Origin: Verrucomicrobiota bacterium
GTDB taxonomy: Bacteria > Verrucomicrobiota > Verrucomicrobiia > Chthoniobacterales > UBA10450
Length of the DNA: 8,699 nucleotides
Direction of reading: 5' to 3'
Assembly: GCA_003219095.1 (NCBI GenBank)
Contig: QHPM01000288.1
Coordinates: 1-8,699 of the forward strand
Shown here: positions 6,468-8,699 of the stretch, in pieces
Layout of the letters: every line of letters begins with the position of its first letter
Position numbering within the stretch: position 1 is the stretch's first letter
Made by a program: the position numbers and the translations under genes
Notes under the pieces: model-generated
The model's database searches: none
What the model was told of the DNA's origin: nothing
What the model saw: only the letters and a program-made list of their open reading frames with translations

Positions 6468-6953
6468 GTGGCGAAAAAAGCGAAATCAGCGCGCTTAACC
6501 CTGCTCGGGCGGAGCGAGGCCCGCATTCCCGCCTCGCCCGCGGAGGCGACATTGGAAACTTTTCCAAATCCAGCCCGACGCAACTACCGGATTCGTTTTG
6601 AAACATTGGATTTTACTTCGCTTTGTCCGGTAACTGGACAGGCGGATTTCGCCAAAATCGAGATCGATTACATTCCGGACAAACTTTGTGTCGAAAGCAA
6701 ATCGCTAAAGTTTTATCTGGCCTCATTTCGCAATGAGCGCGGGTTCAATGAAGCGATTACGAACCGGATTCTCGATGATTTTATTCGCGCCTGCGCGCCG
6801 CGTGAAGCGAACATCGCTGCCTCCTTTTCTGCGCGCGGTGGCATCGCGCTGACGGTTCGAGCGAGTTTTCCGGGGCCGTCGGTAGGGCGAGACTCCGTCG
6901 AGCCGGCCAAGAGGGACGGCTCCGCCGAGCGTCGCCCTACCGGCAGGAGATGA
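6468..6953 (+). CDS. queF: NADPH-dependent preQ0 reductase (7-cyano-7-deazaguanine reductase), with a repeat-encoded C-terminal tail
   Basis: A 161-residue unimodular (type I) QueF that reduces preQ0 to preQ1 in queuosine synthesis. LETFPNP (29-35), [14 protein letters not shown] (49-62) with nucleophile Cys53 and general acid Asp60, and the QueF motif [14 protein letters not shown] (76-89) are clear. RGGIALTV (123-130) is the usual closing strand. The active-site FHE motif known from Bacillus QueF reads FNE here (93-95), so the His position is Asn94. Residues from about 139 to the end ([20 protein letters not shown] and onward) are not family sequence: they translate the palindrome at 6881-6941. 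The start is GTG at 6468, giving a family-like N-terminal length; no ATG or Shine-Dalgarno is available. The stop overlaps the queC ATG (ATGA), so both are one operon. Confidence 0.95.
   Translation: MAKKAKSARLTLLGRSEARIPASPAEATLETFPNPARRNYRIRFETLDFTSLCPVTGQADFAKIEIDYIPDKLCVESKSLKFYLASFRNERGFNEAITNRILDDFIRACAPREANIAASFSARGGIALTVRASFPGPSVGRDSVEPAKRDGSAERRPTGRR
6881..6941. repeat. Palindromic repeat, family B, inside the 3' end of queF
   Basis: Left arm 6881-6905 (beginning GGTAGGGCGA) and right arm 6917-6941 (ending TCGCCCTACC) are inverted copies matching at 20 of 25 positions with an 11-base loop. The outer 10 bases pair perfectly. The sequence is unrelated to family A. It encodes the last part of QueF in frame and ends 8 bases before the queC ATG. 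Only one copy is in the window, so its dispersal in the genome is inferred. Confidence 0.8.
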
Positions 6954-7642
6954 AACGCGCGGTTGTTTTGCTGAGCGGCGGTCTCGACTCAGCGACGACG
7001 CTGGCGACTGCGAAAGAGGAAGGCTATGAAGTTTTCGCCCTTTCCTTTCGTTACGGGCAGCGCCATGAGATTGAAATTGTCTCTGCTCAAAAGGTCGCGA
7101 AATCACTTGGCGTAAGTGAACATCGCGTCCTCGAAATCGATTTGCGGGCGTTGGGCGGTTCCGCCCTAACCGACACGATGGATGTCCCAAAAAATCGTGC
7201 GGCAGACGAGATGACAAGCGGAATTCCGGTTACCTATGTGCCGGCGCGGAATACGATCTTCCTCAGCTACGCCCTCGCTTGGGCCGAAGTAATCGGCGCG
7301 CAGGATATTTTCATCGGGGTGAACGCGCTGGATTACAGTGGATACCCTGATTGCCGGCCGGAATTCATCGCTCAATTTGAAAAACTGGCGCAGGTGGCAA
7401 CCAAAGCCGGCGTCGAAGGAATTCGTTACCAGATTCACGCGCCTTTGATGGCAATGACAAAGGCGCAAATCATTCGCAAAGGGACAAAGCTCGGCGTCCA
7501 CTTCTCGTTAACTTCCAGTTGCTACGATCCCGCGCCAGACGGCAGCGCCTGCGGCGAGTGCGATTCCTGTTTGTTGCGCAGAAAGGGTTTTTCCGAGGCG
7601 GGAATGCCCGATCCGACGACTTACATTTCCTTGTCATCCTGA
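6950..7642 (+). CDS. queC: 7-cyano-7-deazaguanine (preQ0) synthase
   Basis: A 230-residue ATP-dependent enzyme converting 7-carboxy-7-deazaguanine and ammonia to preQ0, the substrate of QueF encoded just upstream. The PP-loop [10 protein letters not shown] (7-16), [10 protein letters not shown] (33-42), the core [17 protein letters not shown] (97-113) and [19 protein letters not shown] (121-139) are canonical. Four zinc ligands are visible: Cys191, Cys201, Cys204 and Cys207 (CGECDSC). The ATG is embedded in the queF stop (ATGA) and AGGAG touches it directly (6945-6949), too close for ideal spacing. The last residues (LSS) and the TGA stop fall in repeat copy 3, so the natural end was probably replaced or extended by a few residues. 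QueD and QueE are not in the window. Confidence 0.97.
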   Translation: MKRAVVLLSGGLDSATTLATAKEEGYEVFALSFRYGQRHEIEIVSAQKVAKSLGVSEHRVLEIDLRALGGSALTDTMDVPKNRAADEMTSGIPVTYVPARNTIFLSYALAWAEVIGAQDIFIGVNALDYSGYPDCRPEFIAQFEKLAQVATKAGVEGIRYQIHAPLMAMTKAQIIRKGTKLGVHFSLTSSCYDPAPDGSACGECDSCLLRRKGFSEAGMPDPTTYISLSS

Positions 7643-7727
7643 GCCCCGAATGCTTTCGCCGTCGAAGGATCCCGCCGGGATCCTTGAAGGTTGCACGACG
7701 CGATCCCTCGACTGAACTCGGGATGAC
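7633..7727. repeat. Palindromic dispersed repeat, family A copy 3, between convergent queC and the NlpC/P60 gene
   Basis: The outer arms GTCATCC (7633-7639) and GGATGAC (7721-7727) pair, as do GTCGAAGGATC (7661-7671) and GATCCCTCGAC (7702-7712) with one mismatch. The left arm carries about 13 extra bases relative to copy 1. The right arm is the standard family arm. The element begins inside the queC reading frame (stop at 7640-7642) and ends 16 bases before the 3' end of the minus-strand gene. Confidence 0.87.
7665..7685. terminator. Possible bidirectional transcription end: perfect hairpin inside repeat copy 3
   Basis: AAGGATCCC (7665-7673) and GGGATCCTT (7677-7685) form a perfect 9-bp stem with a 3-base loop between two convergent genes. 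No T-run follows on either strand, so classical intrinsic termination is doubtful; it may only stabilise 3' ends. Confidence 0.35.
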
Positions 7728-7743
7728 CGAAAAGTAGCGCGCT

Positions 7744-8673
7744 CTACAATCCGGGAATGTGAGCGTAGCCAACGAATCGCGGATGCACCTTGCCGTCCTC
7801 GATCTCACCTTTGTCCGCGCGCGGCATTTTGAAATCGAATACGCTTACTCCAAATCGCTGCTGACTTTGGTACGTCCGTCCGTCGCTCGCACCCACCATC
7901 ACCCGAGTACCGGTTTTCTTCTCGCGCCCAAGATAAATCATGGCATGCGTGATCGGTGGATCGCGTTGAATTGCATAAGTCCCGGTCCAGAAAAGCAAAT
8001 CGCCCGGTTTTAAATTATCGAATTCGAAGGAACCATCTTTCTGACTCACCACTGGCTCGAATCTTCCGGCCCGGCGCAGCCAGATGTATTGCTCGCTGGA
8101 ATCGCGCGGCACGCCCTCCACGCCGTTTTGTTTAAGCACGAAATAGACGAAGCCGGAGCAATCCATTCCGCCGTTAGCTGGGTCGGCTGAGCCGTACGTG
8201 TAATCCAAATTGCGGGTCGTGAGTTCGAGCGCCGAAGTGAGAAGCTGCTGCACTTTTGACGGATAATTTTCGAAGCCGCTGATTGCTTCTGGTGACAACG
8301 TGGCGTTCGGCGCACCACGCTTTCCTTTTTCGGGAATGGCCGTTGCGGTTGGTGAAAGAGAAGGCACCGCTGTTGGCGATGGCGTTTCGCTCGCCTCGGG
8401 CGTCGGCGAAGATTTCTTTTTTGGTTTCGCAGTCGGAGACACGTCCGGCGATGGGGAGACGGATTTCTTTTTTCTCGACGGAGTTGGCGAAGGCGACGCC
8501 GATTCTTTTTTTGTGGTCGCCGATTTTTTCTTTTTATGCGGAGTAGGAGTTGGCGTCGGAGTGGAAAAAATCTTTTTAATTTTTTCGCCGACCGACTGCG
8601 CAGCTAATGGCGGCGAGAGCGCAAAGAATGCAATTACAAGGACGACCGCAGTGAAACGGAACGATATAAACAT
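7744..8673 (-). CDS. Secreted NlpC/P60 family peptidase (probable cell-wall hydrolase) with a low-complexity linker
   Basis: A 309-residue protein. Residues 1-26 are a signal peptide (basic start, hydrophobic core, Ala-Ala-Gln near the likely cleavage site). Residues about 37-115 are a Pro/Ser/Thr/Lys linker with TPTPTPTP and several KKK clusters. The NlpC/P60 domain occupies about 140-309: GGMDCSGFVYFVL (168-180) holds the nucleophile Cys172, LKPGDLLFWTG (221-231) is the usual central strand, and THAMIYLG (242-249) holds His243. The family cleaves peptide bonds in murein stem peptides, typically D-Glu to meso-diaminopimelate. The lysine-rich linker may bind wall polymers or DNA electrostatically; this is inference. 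The ATG at 8673 gives a clean signal peptide. It converges on queC with a repeat between. The promoter lies mostly beyond the window. Confidence 0.9.
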   Translation of the reverse strand: MFISFRFTAVVLVIAFFALSPPLAAQSVGEKIKKIFSTPTPTPTPHKKKKSATTKKESASPSPTPSRKKKSVSPSPDVSPTAKPKKKSSPTPEASETPSPTAVPSLSPTATAIPEKGKRGAPNATLSPEAISGFENYPSKVQQLLTSALELTTRNLDYTYGSADPANGGMDCSGFVYFVLKQNGVEGVPRDSSEQYIWLRRAGRFEPVVSQKDGSFEFDNLKPGDLLFWTGTYAIQRDPPITHAMIYLGREKKTGTRVMVGASDGRTYQSQQRFGVSVFDFKMPRADKGEIEDGKVHPRFVGYAHIPGL

Positions 8674-8699
8674 TTGGTCACGCTAGAATCACGGTCGTC

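Noticed and set aside
6421..6606. Longer start for the DUF6572-like protein
   Set aside because: The extension runs antisense through the conserved QueF coding sequence and does not look like the family.
3226..7727. CRISPR array
   Set aside because: Repeats are three dispersed palindromes kilobases apart, not a regular direct-repeat array with spacers.
8300..8686. Gly/Val/Asp/Phe-rich open frame on the plus strand
   Set aside because: It is the mirror of the Pro/Ser/Thr/Lys linker and signal peptide of the NlpC/P60 gene; low complexity explains its length.

Overview
The window looks like a chromosomal housekeeping segment from a moderately GC-rich bacterium that makes 5-aminolevulinate by the C5 (glutamyl-tRNA) route and makes queuosine precursors. 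The gene set, the SUMT-HemD fusion, a DUF6572-type protein and the abundance of palindromic dispersed repeats suggest a Verrucomicrobiota (Chthoniobacterales/Spartobacteria-like) genome. That taxonomic guess is inference; nothing in the window proves it.

Left half, minus strand (5354 down to 1): a tightly packed tetrapyrrole operon followed by a chaperone pair. The order is a CcsA/HemX-type membrane protein, hemA (glutamyl-tRNA reductase), hemC (porphobilinogen deaminase), a fused uroporphyrinogen-III methyltransferase/uroporphyrinogen-III synthase, a GrpE-like protein, and the first 51 codons of an Hsp70. Junctions are a 4-base ATGA overlap, a 9-base gap, a 14-base overlap, a 3-base gap and a 131-base gap. 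This resembles the hemAXCD order of Gram-positive bacteria with the membrane gene moved to the front. hemB is not in the window.

Right half: apt (plus strand) diverges from the heme operon. It converges on a small DUF6572-like gene (minus), which is divergent from a queF-queC pair (plus, ATGA overlap). QueC makes preQ0 and QueF reduces it to preQ1. queC converges on a secreted NlpC/P60 peptidase with a long Pro/Ser/Thr/Lys linker (minus).

The most interesting feature is a set of short palindromic repeats that have invaded gene ends and one gene interior. Three copies of one family (about 83-95 bp) sit at 3226-3309, 5980-6062 and 7633-7727. The first lies in frame inside hemC and adds exactly 28 codons at the mobile active-site loop. 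The second supplies the last codons and stop of the DUF6572-like gene. The third supplies the last codons and stop of queC. A different palindrome at 6881-6941 encodes the C-terminal tail of QueF. A small perfect hairpin at 3483-3501 lies across the hemA-hemC junction and carries the hemC GTG start.

Almost no start codon has a well-placed Shine-Dalgarno sequence. The promoter-like sequences before apt, queF and the heme operon would place transcription starts at or very near the start codons. I found no tRNA, rRNA, CRISPR array, insertion sequence or riboswitch, and no gene-free stretch longer than about 130 bases.
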